From positions 9,879,501-9,943,500 of the forward strand of contig NC_079886.1 in the NCBI RefSeq assembly GCF_029227915.1: a stretch of DNA of 64,000 bases, given 5' to 3'. The DNA is from Hydractinia symbiolongicarpus. Lineage: Eukaryota; Cnidaria; Hydrozoa; Anthoathecata; Hydractiniidae. The notes beneath the pieces are model-generated. The model made no database searches. It was not told the DNA's origin and was given only the letters and a program-made list of their open reading frames with translations. The translations under genes and the position numbers were made by a program. This document shows positions 12,901-26,511 of this stretch, in pieces. Position 1 is the stretch's first letter. The number at the start of each line of letters is the position of its first letter.

Positions 12901-13742
12901 TGGGATTAATATTACTAATATTGTTTTTGCTTTCTGCCTGTCATTTTTTAAAAAAAATCATTTTCCAAAACTTTTTTCCTCATTTTAATCACAATTGTTG
13001 TCACCCAAAAGACGACAGATAAGATTATTAACCAAATCAAGCTGGCAAAAATTATGTGAGAGACGTGATTTTTACAACCACTATGAGCAAGATTTGAAAC
13101 AGCACACCTGGGTGCTGAGCAAAATACTGCTTGTTGAGCTTGTAGTATGCAGAGTCTATATTATAATTGGAAATTTTATTGTCTTTTTGTCGTTGTATGG
13201 GTATTTAAGCTCAAAATAATAACTTGACTACTTTCCAAGCTTGTTCATATGAAAGCAAATTGCTTTTAAAGGTTTTTTAGGTGGGTACTTTAAGTCTTGT
13301 TTTTAGGGTATTGAATTCAAGGAAGGACAAATGCTATTTAACTATGAAACTTGGCATAGTAACAAAGCAGAATTAAAATTACACAAAACAATGCCACATT
13401 TAAAAACTTACTTCTTTGGCATTTTTTAAATGCAAATTGCCAAACTAAAAAAATAATAATTTACTGTATCGATAAAATACAATAACGTTATAGCTGACTA
13501 GTTAACATATTGATTGAATTAAGGGATCTCTACTTGTGATTCACAATCTATAAAATACAAGCTTGCAACATAAAAATGCTTTAAAATACACAAAATTAGA
13601 TCTAACAATGGTCACTTTCTTTAATAAGGGACAAACCAACAATCATAATCTAACATATAATTGACAATTTATTGCCTAAAGTTGGACCAATATCGAAGTT
13701 GAATAGTAAATATTTACTTACTTTGAATTTATTGGCACTCAT
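6984..13742 (-). CDS. PSME3: proteasome activator complex subunit 3 (PA28gamma / REGgamma)
   Basis: Thirteen exons: 13742-13722, 13444-13412, 12573-12541, 12339-12277, 12185-12063, 11984-11951, 11869-11832, 11355-11290, 11082-11014, 9772-9705, 7958-7904, 7555-7469 and 7067-6984. Total 774 nt, 257 aa; human PA28gamma is about 254. All phases match. The activation-loop segment LLIPRIEDGNNFGVSIQ is almost identical to the vertebrate protein, as are RYFVTRAKIASKVAKYP, IDEKEYLSLQ and the C-terminal KNYEKIKKPRSS. The basic stretch NTKKRKLENNE (exon 6) matches the position of the nuclear signal. The family forms a nuclear heptamer that caps the 20S proteasome and stimulates ATP-independent degradation. 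Exon 2 (11 codons) is the least certain; it is in phase and restores normal N-terminal length. The stop codon overlaps an AATAAA. Confidence 0.96.
8361..9282. mobile_element. 922-bp non-autonomous DNA transposon in a PSME3 intron
   Basis: The ends are inverted: CAGGGAATTCCA at 8361 and TGGAATTCCCTG ending at 9282. Further GC-rich CACGCG-type sequence lies inside both ends. The element is flanked directly by AGACT on both sides (8356-8360 and 9283-9287), a possible 5-bp target duplication. No transposase ORF is inside. CAGGG ends recall hAT elements, but an 8-bp duplication is not visible, so the superfamily is open. Confidence 0.55.
11083..11289 (-). repeat. in-frame open intron of PSME3 with degenerate ~48-nt repeats
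   Basis: This 207-nt intron (69 codons) between the exons at 11355-11290 and 11082-11014 has no stop in the exon's frame until its last three bases, the TAG of the acceptor. It contains repeats of the exon's 3' end, TGTGAAAAGG on the minus strand, at spacings of 47, 51 and 46 nt. Translated, these read CEKV, PVKM, FEKV and CEKM. One copy keeps a usable donor (GAAAAG then GTAGAG, boundary at 11191) 99 nt downstream of the normal one. Confidence 0.6.
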
Positions 13743-13935
13743 GTTTGTAATTTAAATGTATATTTGTCTAAAACAATACAGCCATAAATCTTAGGAGTTT
13801 TTTTTTAACGTTTTACTAAATATGAACAAAAAACAGGGGCTGACTTTTGTCCTAAATCCTTATTGTGGATAACATACCTTTCTCTGTAAGGCATGATTTG
13901 AATTAAATATGTCATCTATCAAGGAAGTTTGAATC

Positions 13936-15531
13936 GTGCAACAACAATATGTGAGTGTATTTAGTAAGCAACATAATTCAAAAGCCGATGCTAATGATTT
14001 AACTTGCACTATTCCTGTAATGACAGATGTTGCACTTACCACTGATGACATAATTGAAGCAATTAACACTCTATCTGCTAACTCAGCTTTCGGCCCAGAT
14101 ATTGTCCCTGGTATATTTCTTAAAAATTGTAAGAATGCTGTGGCAACTACACTTCTTATGTTTTGGTCAAACTGTCTCAACACAGGTGTAACACCTCTGC
14201 TTTTGAGGACTGCAAACATTGCCCCCATTTTCAAAGGAGGTGACCAAGGCGAAGTGGGCAACTATCGACCAGTTGCCTTGACTTCACATGTCGTTAAAAT
14301 ATTTGAAAAAGTTATAAAAAAGAACATAGTTGATCATCTTGTACAGTACAATCTGTTTAACAACTCACAACATGGTTTTAGAGAAGGTCGTTCCTGTTTA
14401 TCACAGCTACTGACCCATTATGATGCAATCCTATCCTTTCTTGAAAGCGGTTCAAATGTAGATACAATTTACTTAGATTTTAGCAAGGCATTTGACAAAG
14501 TGGACCACTCCATCTTAGTTGCTAAACTGAAGCAGCTTGGTATAAATGATAAACTGATAAAATGGATTAAATCATTCCTTAAAGACAGAATACAACATGT
14601 TTATGTCAATGGTGTAAAATCTATACCCGCTAACGTTGGATCAGGGGTTCCACAGGGGTCTGTTCTTGGCCCACTGCTTTTTCTAATCATGGTTGGTGAT
14701 ATCAATCAGAACTTAAAATATTCTTTAGCAGACGACACACGAATTCCGAAAGAGATTAATGGCCTCATGGACACCTTTAAACTCTAAAGTGATCTAAATA
14801 TAATTTATAAGTGGACAACCGAAAATAATATGAAACTCAATGGGTGTAAGTTCGAGCACCTAAGTTATGGAAAGATTGAGTCTTTGAAACCACTCTCTGT
14901 ATATCTAAGTAACACGTCAGAAAAGACTAACAAAAAAATCACTGTGAAGGACTTAGGAGTTATAATGTCGAATGATTGCAAATTTAATAAGCATATCTCA
15001 AACCTTATATCAAAGGCAAACAGGATAATTACATGGATATTACGAACATTCGAGAGCAGAGAAAAAAACGTGATGTTGACTCTTTGGAAATCATTAGTTA
15101 TTCCCCACCTTGACTATTGTTCCCAGTTATGGTCTCCACTAATGAAAGGACAAATACAAGACATAGAAATGGTGCAAAGAAACTTTACTAGAAAAATCCT
15201 TGGAACTCAAGGTATTTGGTACTGGGACGTACTAAGAAGATTGAATCTGTATTCTCTGGAGAAAAGAGAACGGCATGCCATAATTTACATCTGGAAAGTG
15301 ATTAAAAAAATAGTACCAAACTTTGGTCAGGAAACTGGGAAAGGAGGCATCACATGGTACACGAATGATTGTTTGGGTCGAAAATGTGTTGTTCCTGTAG
15401 TGCAGAAAGGGCCATTTTATAAGATTCGTTGTGCTAGCTTGGCTGTCCAAGGAGTACGATTGTTTAATGGTCTACCAAAAGCAATACGTAACCTATCTGA
15501 TTGTAGCATAGACTGTTTCAATGAGCTTTAA
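13936..15531 (+). pseudogene. LINE reverse transcriptase, 5'-truncated, one in-frame stop
   Basis: An almost continuous frame encodes a jockey/CR1-type LINE reverse transcriptase. Visible blocks are NYRPVALTSHVVKIFEK, HGFREGRSCLSQL, YLDFSKAFDKVDH, GVPQGSVLGPLLF and a catalytic-type box SLADDT. A TAA at 14785-14787 splits the frame; it resumes unchanged to 15531 with the usual LINE C-terminal thumb region (DYCSQLWSPLMKG). About ten residues seem lost just after the SLADDT box. The endonuclease domain is absent, and the RT frame opens only about 200 bp from the PSME3 start codon, so the copy is dead on arrival or 5'-truncated. It is on the opposite strand to PSME3. Confidence 0.85.
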
Positions 15532-17724
15532 AGACTTGGCCACCTTTCAACATGTAAGTTTATTGTCGATTAAATATTTTGGTCGATTTGTGTTATATTT
15601 CATGGACCATTAATTTTCTAGAGAATAAGGTAGGATAATCTACATCATGCCCAGCAGTTTAAAATGTTATCAAAATCACTTGGGATCTGTATTAAAAATT
15701 TGTAGCTAAGTACAGTAACCTCTCAATATAACGAACTTTAAAGAGACACAAAAAAGACCAAAAAAGTTTGTAAAACCAAGATTTTGTCATCTATGAGGGT
15801 TTCTTAAGGAATAAAGGCAAATTCAGTTTGCTGGGCAACAGCCAGGATATGATACTGACACCGTGAAAAACCTGCTTCTAGCTTACTAACCTTAGTGTTG
15901 ACTAAAATAAATTTATTAAATACAATATACACGCATGTGTGAGAAACAACGTGTTTTTCTTCCCCTTCGTTTCGCTCTTTCAGCGGGAATGGTGCTGTTC
16001 CATACAAAGTTGGGTCTTATACACAGTTGGATGAAAATAGCTTCCTTTTAACAATTGTGACACTTGGGATAAACTTTCTCTATTTGGGGCATACACGAAA
16101 TATTCTTTGTGCTTTAAGTTAGTTCCCAAAGACATATATAATATAAAATGTATAGATACAATACTATGAACCAAATGCAAATAAGCCAGGTGACTCACAA
16201 TTTCTACAAATATATCCTAATCTAAAAAATATTTAGTTGAAATTCATTTAAGGCTTTCTCATTGACTGAAGTAATGGCCTAGAATGATCTTTAAAATAAT
16301 ACATTGTGATCAACGGTATAAAAAGCCTTAGGTAGGTTAATAAAAATACCCAAAGTAAATTTTCTATCACTGGAAGATTGATGAATGTCCTCCACTAGTT
16401 ACATTAACACATGTTTTGGGGAGAGTACCTTGTTTCTAAAGCCACTTTTGCCTTTTACTTTTCTTTCATAGAATTCTCGGCAAAGAAGCAAAAGGGCTTT
16501 TTTCTCTTTCACTGGAACTTTTTTGTCGTCTCAGTATAAGGTAAAAAGCCCTGGAGTCGAGGTTGATTTTTGTGATTTTTGCTTTCAATTGCATTTTCCA
16601 ACTCTTCTGTTGACAAAATCGAGTTTTCCATTTGCAAATCGCAGTTTGGTAAATAATGCTCTATCTCCGGGTGGAAAGGTGACTGAATGTAGAGCAACAA
16701 GCAAAAATTTATCATTGTGGTTGTGGAGATTGTAAAACAACTTTTCGAAACATTTCAAACATTTCTTTATAACCTCGACTCCAGGGTCTTCTGGCCCCTA
16801 AGCTGTATTACGTGGTGGCCAACGCTGCTATCAACTTCATGAGCAAAACAAAATGCCCTGGAAACGATGTTCACTTCTTGTGTTTTCTTGAATATGATTA
16901 CGTATGTACATGTATTCATATGGAAGAGCCTTTTGCCCCTCTTCACGATGAATTTCACTGTAGATAGTCTATAGAATCATGACAGAGAGACCAATGTACA
17001 CGTTTTTTATAAGAAAACAAGCAAAACCATTAAAAGTGAAATTGTAAGGTCATTTCAATTTTGACATTATTTACAAGATATACAAGAAAGATAAAATCTA
17101 AAATGCCGTATAGCTAAAACCATTAAATTTTATGTTGTCTTTCGATCTGTCAGGATAACTTACTCGACATTTGATCAGTACCTCTAATTGTCATTTAAAT
17201 GCCATTGGTTGACAGAATGAATGTATAAAACAAGAATTTCTCCCTTAAAATTTTCACCTTTTTTTATTTTTTTTTGGAAAGCGACTAGTCAGTTTTTTGA
17301 AAGTGGTTTCTTTATAAAAAAAAATGTAAGAAGTAAGAAAATCTACATAGCGGGCACTTCTTTTTTTCAATTTGTTTATCATTGAGGTATTGTTTTTGTC
17401 GCAACTTTTGTGTTTTTCCGCTGGCATTCTCGTCCCCAGGGTTTATTGCTTGAAGCTAAAGCCGCCAGCGCTAGCTTGACAATCCTTAGGGATAAGGCTG
17501 TTCCGTGGCGTGTGAGGAGTATTGACACACAAGAGTTCTATCCTTCTTTTGATAATTTTGTCCTACTTGGGTCATAAGTTAAAATGCTCGACTTGGGCAA
17601 ATGTCCGAATCTGAGCGGCATGCTTCAGCTTATTGCCGAGGCATTGTTAGAACACAACTTCCCAAGCATCGCCTGTTCTTACCACATTCCCTATAATTTA
17701 TGATATAATTAGTAAATAAACAAA
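15532..17724. other. intergenic with small repeats
   Basis: Holds the LINE 3' flank, a stretch at about 15720 resembling terminal sequence of small DNA elements (CTCTCAATATAACGAAC), and CAACCTCG MITE pieces at 16548, 16771 and 17429. The METTL2 promoter should lie in the last few hundred bases. No additional gene recognised. Confidence 0.4.
16771..16871. mobile_element. CAACCTCG-family MITE
   Basis: Starts AACCTCGACTCCAGGG and ends CCCTGGAAACGATGTT, an imperfect inverted pair about 100 bp apart. A matching right end (CCCTGGAGTCGAGGTTG) lies at 16548-16565, so two copies, or a broken larger one, sit here. A target duplication is not clear. Confidence 0.55.
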
Positions 17725-20700
17725 ATGGCTGAAAAGACATGTGCTTCTGACTCAGAAGAGAAGCGACCCCAATTTGGGAGTAGATATTTGACAGATAATT
17801 CAAATGTTTTTGAACATAATGCCTGGTAATAACTAAGTATCATGTTTGTTTTCGTTTCCATAATTGATGCCCCTTAAATTTTAGGTAGCTAGCTAGACTA
17901 AAGGATTAATTTTCTGGGTTAGCTATAGGAAATCCTTTTTTCTCACCTGTCCAACAAACAAGCTAGTACCTTGAACAAACTAGTGGCTGTTATATCTGAT
18001 ATTTTTTTCAAATATTAGATGGTCTTGATTACTATATATAGAGAGAGAGCCCTACCACGGATATATATTAAGTTTCAGCAATGGGGCTCTTACTTTTGGT
18101 TCCCGCACCCAACAAATCATTATTGGTGACAAAGGTGCGAAGTTATTTCTGAGCTCATGTTTAACAAGTGAAATGCCATGTAGACCACCTACATGTCATT
18201 TCATCTTCAACACCTACAAAAGGAGTCAAAAACTTTTGTTACGACGACTGTCAGCCATTTCTGTCCTGATGCGATTTTATGGATGTAAATTCTATCTCTA
18301 TATTTCAACTTTTTTTAGATTTCACAGATTTGTCATTAGTGCCTATTTAGAATAAGTCAATTTTTTAAGAGCCCAGTTCAACCTCTAGATCAAAAATGAA
18401 CCACCGAATTAATTATTTTATTTGTAAAAGAAGCCAGAGTTTGTAATTACAGGGTTAATTGAAAGCCCGTGCTGTCCCAATTAGGATAGTGGTTGGGGTT
18501 GCTTATTTTGATATTTAAAGCATATATCTTGTATATAAATATGCATTATATATTTAATATTACTCAAATACAACAACTCTTAGCCCTTATCTCACTTTTA
18601 ACATATACCAAATTTATCCCCAATTTGTTAGCGCATAGCTTTGCCATATTGTTATCGTATGTAATAATTTGCAGACCAGATGCCTTTGCAAAACTGAGCT
18701 ACTGTGTGAAGTTGATCACTTTTATGAAAAGATGGGCAATGTTGTACAATACAGTTCTTATAGGATGGTTGCCACATGTATAATGCAACCAATTTAATAG
18801 CTATAAAGGTTTGGCTGTGCATTGTCAATATATTTCATAAAATATAAAAGTTAAAAACAAGTTTAAAAATCAGCAAAAGCTTTTCGATATATTATCATCA
18901 TCAGTGCTATATACATACAGATGTAAAATTGTTTGTACAAGTAAAAGGAATGAAAAGAGAGAAAAATCAGAGAAAACGCAATATATAATCGTCATGGGAG
19001 CAACAGTGTTATAAGGATTCATGCGTTATCCTTGCAACAATGGTAATTAAATTCTACTTAAGTTACTCCGTTTCTAAAAAGGTGTAATAATTTTGTTTTT
19101 CTTTGCTTTTTGTTCAATGAAGGCTTTTTAACAGCAATAGAGATGCTTTTAAGTTTCTCTGTTTTATATTGTTTATCTGTGCAGGCATTAAAACTTTTCA
19201 TTCAAATTCGTGGACACGCCCGTGGCCTGTAAATGGAATTGTGTTCTTCCCATCTAAAAAATGGCTACTGGCATGCATTCCTGTAAATGGAATTGTGTTC
19301 TTCCCATCTAAAAAATGGCTACTGGCATGCATTCCATTTCCCCCTGTGTATGGTTGTAAAATAGTATGCAGTTTTGATTTTATCTTGGTTCAATTGATAA
19401 TAATGGCCTGTAAATGGAATTGTGTTCTTCCCATCTAAAAAATGGCTACTGGCATGCATTCCATTTCCCCCTGTGTATGGTTGTAAAATAGTATGCAGTT
19501 TTGATTTTATCTTGGTTCAATTGATAATAATGTTTTTTGTCAAAAGTCAATTATGTTATGATGTTGCATATAAGTGTTGCTTATATTTTTGGTTAACACT
19601 CACAATCACATTATTCTTGCCTTAGAATTTGCCACATACAAATTCTTAACGCTACAATTAGAAAGCACCTGCCTTGGTTGATAGAAAGCACTTGTTAAAA
19701 AATTAACTAAAAGTGTGACACACAGACGTAAATACTTAGGCAGTCAGGGTTAAACATGAACCTTCAATCATATAAACAGTCATCTCACTATAATACCACC
19801 TGCTCATATATAAACTACATTAAATTGCTCATAAAAATTACGTATGAAATTATAATAATTTTTGTTGAGTGATCTTTATAATACCTACTAAGCATCACAA
19901 AGCAACATTAAAAGTGATATTTCTTCTTCAAAACTGGAATTGTCTGATCGTGAAACAGAACACAATATGGGTTGAGAATATGCATGTTTTTTAAAAGTGG
20001 CCAGCAATAAGAAACAAGTTTTTCAATTCTTTACATCTTACTCTGTCATTCACATTATTTCAACCTAAAACATTTTACACTTGTCTGCAAACTGTAAAAA
20101 TAAACCTGCTGTAGACAGCAAAAACTAGATATGCATGATAGAGAGGGGTTCTGTCGATAATGACCACCTATCCTAAACGGCCAATATTTATGGTTCCCTA
20201 AAGTAGTCATTATGAACTGGTTTGGCTATATTATACTGAAATTGTCAAAGTTGAAGTCTTATTTGAATTAGTATGTATATAAGTAAATTTTAAATAATAT
20301 TTAAAACAGATTTGAACATAATGGTATGTTTGTTTGTATACCAGCCTATGTTCTACATGGAAACTTTTTATTCTTTCTTAATAATAATTAATAACAAGTA
20401 TATATATGTGAATGTTTTCACCATAATTGCATTATAGCAAACCCTAATGTGATGGTAAAAAATATCTTATAGTATGTACATACAAAGCTTCAAATCTCAA
20501 CCTTAAAATTTGAAGCACCTCTTCAGCTTTTAGCATTTCTTCCAGATAACAACGTTTTTTGGCCCAAGTTCTTTTATTTTACTTCCTGGGAGTGAGAGTC
20601 AATAAAGATAGCAACAAAATAGCATAAAAAGGCAAAAGTTTTTCTAGCATCAGCCCATTAACTGCCACATCCCAAACTTTGTTGTCTGCGGCAATACAAA

Positions 20701-23700
20701 CATGTAGAGTACTCATAAATGATCATCACTCACTTGTGCAACTTCAAATTTGTTTTGGTTTTTTAACAATGTTCATTTTACTATATACAAATTTTAGGGA
20801 TGATGTGGAATGGGACAGTGAACTTGAGGAAGAAGCTAAAGAAAAGATTAAAATTAATTCCGTTGTTTCATTGAATGAAGATGAAATAGGTTAGTACATG
20901 TCATGTCACTCATAAAAGCAGTGTTTTTATGTTGTTTTGTTTTTATAATTAAAATTTTGCTTTAGAAAAGTATGAAGAAGATGCTGGAAAATTCTGGGAT
21001 ATATTTTATTGTCAACATCAAAACAAGTAATGTGCTCCACTTCTTTGTCTAAAAATTATTGATTGTAACTTTAGTTTTTTAAAATTTATCTAGTATAATT
21101 TATTTTGATATGTTATAAAAAATACCTTACAACACATTGAAATTTAACCCTCAATTTTGATTAAAATATAGTTGTGTAACAGTTGTCGATATTTTCATAT
21201 ATTTTTAGGGAGGAGGGGTCTGCGAATTTTCTCTTTTATAAAACGACATCTTTAAATAAAAAAGGCAATTTAATACTTCCTGGTTACAATAACTGATACA
21301 TTTATGTCTAATAAAAATTAGAAATAAGCCTAAAATCTCTACTTGAATGAAGTTCCTAAATTATTCTTAACTTTACCTTTTTTTCTAATTTTAAGCTTAT
21401 TAAAAAACGTTTTAGTACCTCTGTCATTGACAAAGCCTTCAATGTTCTTAACATGATCAAAAGTTTTAGATCTTTAAAGCCATATATGTTCTTAGTGTGT
21501 TCTTATATATAAAGAACATATAACATTAGGCCAAGCCTTCACTAATTAAAAATAAATGTCTCCTACTTTTTTTAAATAGGAATTATATTAAGTCATTATT
21601 GTTTCTACTTCACTGGCATGAATGTTGGTGCATGAGGTGCTAAATTGATTTAATGTTAAAGTGTGTTGTGTAAGGTTTAGCGACATTATGAATGTTTACA
21701 AAAACTTTCTTGTGTGGTTTTAGTTATTATTCATGGTGTCTGATGAAGCCAGCTTATGCATAGATGGAAAATCACATCTTTTATTTTTTATATGCGCCTA
21801 TTCTATATTTTGATTAAATTGAGTCTGGTGTAATATATATAATATGTGCACATCCAATTCTTCATTTTAATAATAATATCCACTTGCGAACTCAGGTTTT
21901 TTAAAGATAGACACTGGCTTTTTACTGAATTTCAAGAATTAGCGCCACAAGGCTGGGATGGACCTATCAAAGTTGGGACAGAGGACCAAAACATTGTAGA
22001 AAAAAGTTTTAAAAAGATGACTGTAACTGATGATGTTAGTTTTCCAGGATGTACGGCTAAAATCCGAATTATGGAGGTATTGTAACATATGTTATTGTAC
22101 ATGATGATAATGATGTCACCCAGTAGCTGGTTATAAAATACAATGTATATACATCCTTTGCTCTGCAGTAAAAATATATATTTTAAAATTTCTTACAAAA
22201 GTAAGATTATCTTATAGGTTGGTTGTGGTGTTGGAAATACTGTTTTTCCTATCCTTCAAACCAATAAGTAAGTTGCATCAAAGTTTTCCTTCCAAAATCA
22301 TCATTCTGTTTCTGTAAAATAATTTTTAATTTATATTTAATTGAAAAAAAGAAGTGAAAAAGAATTCATTTTATACTCCTTTTATTTATGTAGTGATCCT
22401 GACCTGTTTGTTTACTGTTGTGATTTTGCTGACTCAGCGATAAAAATAGTGAAGGTATTAAACAACTATAATTTTTACATCTTTCTTATAAAAATAACTT
22501 TTTTCCTCTGTAGCACCCTTCCTGACTATGCCTACCTGCCTGCCTGGTTCCTAGCCCAATGTCATTTATCTAACGTGAATTACGTTGCGCGCCTTTAATT
22601 TGTTTACATCAGGGATACGCTCATTGTCTAAAGTAAAATGCATATTGTTATGAAATTTTTATGGTCCATTGGATTTTTTTTATAGTTTTTTTTGTTTTTA
22701 TTAATAAATTCAAAAAATAATGCAAATGACATAAAAATGTTACCATCTAGGGGATAAGTCTATTTTGTTTACCTTTTAGAAGTGAATGATATCCAAGTAT
22801 AACAGGAAATTCGTTTTAAAATAAAAAAAAATATTATTTTATGTAGAACCATGCTTTGTACGACACGTCAAGATGTCATGCTTTTGTTTTTGATGCAACC
22901 GACGAGCAGTCCAACTATCCATTTCCAAAGCAGTCATTAGATATGGTTGTGTTGATCTTTGTGTTATCTGCTATACATCCAGACAAGTAGGTTTATTCAC
23001 ACTTTATGTGTTCGTTTGGAAGGTGTACAGTACACCGAAACATGGCAGGGTGCTTTTGTTATTCTATTTTTTATTGAAAAGTTTTGTTTCATTGTGCAGG
23101 ATGTTGTGGACGTTAAAGCGACTTACAGAGGTATGCGATTCATTTTTTACGCTTTTCGTACTAATTTTTGGGCATTCGCGCGAAAAAGTTCGTAATTGCG
23201 TGAAAAATTAAGACGTGCGAAAAATCCAATTCTACAGTTTACATAAAAGAAACAATTTTTTGTTTAAAACACAAAATTTTATTATTTTTTCTATTTTTTG
23301 CAACTGGGAGGGCGGTTGCTATTGCTGTTGTGCGAAAATTTTTAGTGCGAAATATATTTTTTCGCTGTACGAAACTTGATACGCGCGAATATTAGTACGA
23401 ATATATACAAATATAGTACGAATATTAGTAAAAATTTAATCCCAAATTGTTTATCTTAAAAAGGATATGGATTTTCTTTAAAGCTGCTTTTATATCACCA
23501 AGTGGTAACCGTTCAGTACAAATTGTGACTATGGATGGTGTATTTGTCTTGCGTGAACTAGAATTCGTGAAATGCTTTCCTACCTATATGTCATGTGTGA
23601 GTAATGAGGTTCATAAGGATTTCCTGTTTTTCTTTCAGTACCTAAAACCTGGTGGAGTTATTTTGTTTCGAGATTACGGTCGTTACGATATGGCGCAACT

Positions 23701-24261
23701 TCGATTTAAACCAGGCCGTTGTTTAAGCGAAAATTTTTACGTTAGAGGAGATGGAACTAGAGTGTATTTTTTCACTCAAGGTAAGTTCTAGGATTTTACT
23801 TTTCACTGTGATAAGAAGAATTACGCATGTTTGATACGCGCTAGATTTTTACTAGCTTTCAATTTCCGGTTGTGTGTGTCGTACATTTGTTGATTTAAAT
23901 CCAGTTTAGAACACTGGTGAACTGATTTTTGCAGACATCATTTTTGACACGTAAGACAGAAGCGACATTAATTTGTTGTCCGTTCACGTTCAATATTGAA
24001 ACGTGTTAATGGTAGAAGTAGCTATCTCTGTGTTTAGAGAAGATTTATAAAAAGTCTTTTCTTGTATTACAGATAAATAATATACCTTATTTTCTTAATA
24101 TATTTTATTTTTCAGATGAAATAGATGAAATGTTCACCAAATGTGGTTTGATGAAAAAACAAAATATAATTGACCGCAGACTGCAAGTGAATCGCGGTCG
24201 TCAGCTGAAAATGTATCGAGTGTGGGTGCAATGTAAATACCAAAAACCTCCAATCGAATAA
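17725..24261 (+). CDS. METTL2: tRNA N3-methylcytidine methyltransferase, METTL2 type
   Basis: Ten exons: 17725-17825, 20798-20889, 20966-21026, 21896-22076, 22218-22267, 22394-22454, 22847-22986, 23100-23130, 23639-23780 and 24116-24261. Total 1005 nt, 334 aa, with every phase consistent. The N-terminus has the METTL2 signature [20 protein letters not shown]. The AdoMet-binding motif I is [16 protein letters not shown], followed by VYCCDF and the Rossmann-fold segment [18 protein letters not shown]. The C-terminal block includes [30 protein letters not shown] and RRLQVNRG, all near-identical to vertebrate METTL2. Family enzymes make m3C at position 32 of tRNA-Thr and tRNA-Arg. The closest relatives, METTL6 and METTL8, are less likely given the N-terminal HNAWDDVEW. 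Intron 1 is about 3 kb and holds a nested tandem duplication. The stop codon is inside an AATAAA (24257-24262). Confidence 0.96.
19226..19532 (+). repeat. nested tandem duplication in METTL2 intron 1
   Basis: A 54-bp unit starting CCTGTAAATGGAATTGTG occurs at 19226 and 19280. The second copy plus about 73 bp of following sequence (ending CAATTGATAATAATG) is duplicated again at 19407, period 127 bp. Copies are almost identical, so the duplications are recent. Confidence 0.9.
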
Positions 24262-26511
24262 ATATTAATCTCCATGAAGAATAATCGTGCAGATTGATTC
24301 TGCGCGGTAAATCCTAATTGGATATATATTTTTTACCCACAATGCTTTTGTTTTCATGAAACATGTTAATACATTAATCGAATGTTACTAGTATAGCGGA
24401 AGTCCTGACAGAGCTGACTGGTCACTATTCTAACTACAGCATGTAAATCTTCATGATTGAGAGGTTGAGAGGGGCGTAACCGCCCATAACAGCATAACAA
24501 ATAACGTGGTGAGAATCGTTGATATGATACCAGTGAAGATTTTGAAAATAAATAGTATAAATGATATTTTCATGTCATCTATTGTATATTAAAATAATGT
24601 GGTGTTTCTTCTGTCAGCAATTTACATGAAGGTCACTACAGTTTTTGTTGGTGGAAGGTTATTGAAACGATTTTTTTGCTGAAATTGTGAGAAAAAAATT
24701 GTTAATATAAACGTAGCTATGTTTGTTTATAAAAATTCCGTGAAAAAACAACGTGTTAAATTTATGGTCCAACTCTCCACCCCACTTTATGGTCAAACTC
24801 ACCCCACTGCTTCCACTCGACGACAAAACGGACACTGTCCAAAAGGTCTATTAAAGGTGAAAAAAAATCTAAAATTGTTTTGTTTTTAAATTTATTTACT
24901 CGGTGAGAATGTCCCCTCTGCGTCTGTCAATTAATTATACTATGTAGAAAAGCGCCGGGTACAGAGCTGGATTTGATGAATGATACATTTTTTCTTAAGA
25001 GACCAAAAACTCTGAACTAGACGTAACATGGCGTATTTTACAAAAACCTTTTTGTTTCTTTCACAGATTCCGTCTTGATATGAAGCTTAAAGATCGAAGT
25101 TGTGTAAAATAGTAAAAAAATAGAAAGTAAAACCACAAAGAGATGTTTATCAATTCATGTTATATGCCCAAAAAATTATAATAATATTGATCTATCCATT
25201 ATTTCTTACAGTTTGCAAACAACAGTTTAATTAGAATCCCACTACAATAGATAATATAGAAAAGTTGAAAATTTATTAGTTAAATAATCAAATGTATAAG
25301 TTGTCAGATGTTATTTTTATCCATTCTTCATTCACGAATTGTACGGAGTATAAACAGAAGCGTGTGCAGACTTGAAGTATCACTCGAGAATCAAAACACG
25401 GAACTAGTTTTCTCTGTGTGCGGAAATTCATAATGGCAACCAGGTTCATGGCTGTCATTACTATCCAGAAGCTTAATGTTTCACGCCGGATTAAAGGATT
25501 TTATTACTTGTATAAAAAAAAGTGTAATAGAACACATCGTCTCACTGCGTTGACTTTTTCCTAATACCGTTCGACTCACTAACGTTTATCTTGGATCTTG
25601 TTGTATTTGCCTAAGACGACTACACAAAGTTAGCCACGCAAATTCAAAGTCCTTAAAGAAAAAGTATCAACTTTAGTTATCTTATGTGCTTCTTGTTCAT
25701 GTCAAGATTCATGATTTCCGACAAAAACACTTTTCAGGTTTTGAAACAAGTACTAGTCTTTCGTTCACAGATGAAGAGATTTCAACCGCAAATCATAACT
25801 CGTAAGTACGCTTTGAAGATTTTGTTTGTTTATGTTTCGTGAGAGATCTTTTTAAAGAAAAATCGACATTTCTGAAATAGCTGTTTCAAATTAGATTGTT
25901 GGCCTCATGTTTGACTTTCTTTGTCAGTACACAAAATTTATCTGGTCCTGGTCACTTATTTATTCTTTCTAAGTCGAACTTTATTGTCACGTGATCGCGG
26001 TATAAAAGATGTAAAACCGGTATAAATGGGTGTAGCCATACCGGTTACATAAATGTAATAATCCCGTTTACACGTTAACAGTTAACAGCGGACTTTTTAA
26101 CGCTATATTGCACAAAAATCATTGCAATTTTAAGGACTTGTGAAAAGTGCACTTTAAAGCGGACGAAAAATTCCTATATTCCAAAAATGACAACATTATT
26201 CTTGGAAACAGTGGTGGGAAAAATAATGTCGATCTCAAGGGTGCATTGTCGATCTCAAGGGTACATCTTTCATCAGTGCTGCTTGCTGCTTTTTTAAAGA
26301 TTATGGTAAAAGATTCTACACACATCTAAAATCTTCAGCAATTTCAGTATATACTGCGATTTGATTGGTTCTTTTGCTATTGACTTTGTTCGTGTTGACA
26401 CTTTTGGCCACGGATGATCAGTCATGGTTCATGACCTGTATGTTTCCCTGTTCCGTTTCACGAAGAACTTCCGTTAAGTGCAAGTTAACTTGTTTACTTT
26501 GGATTCTTGAG

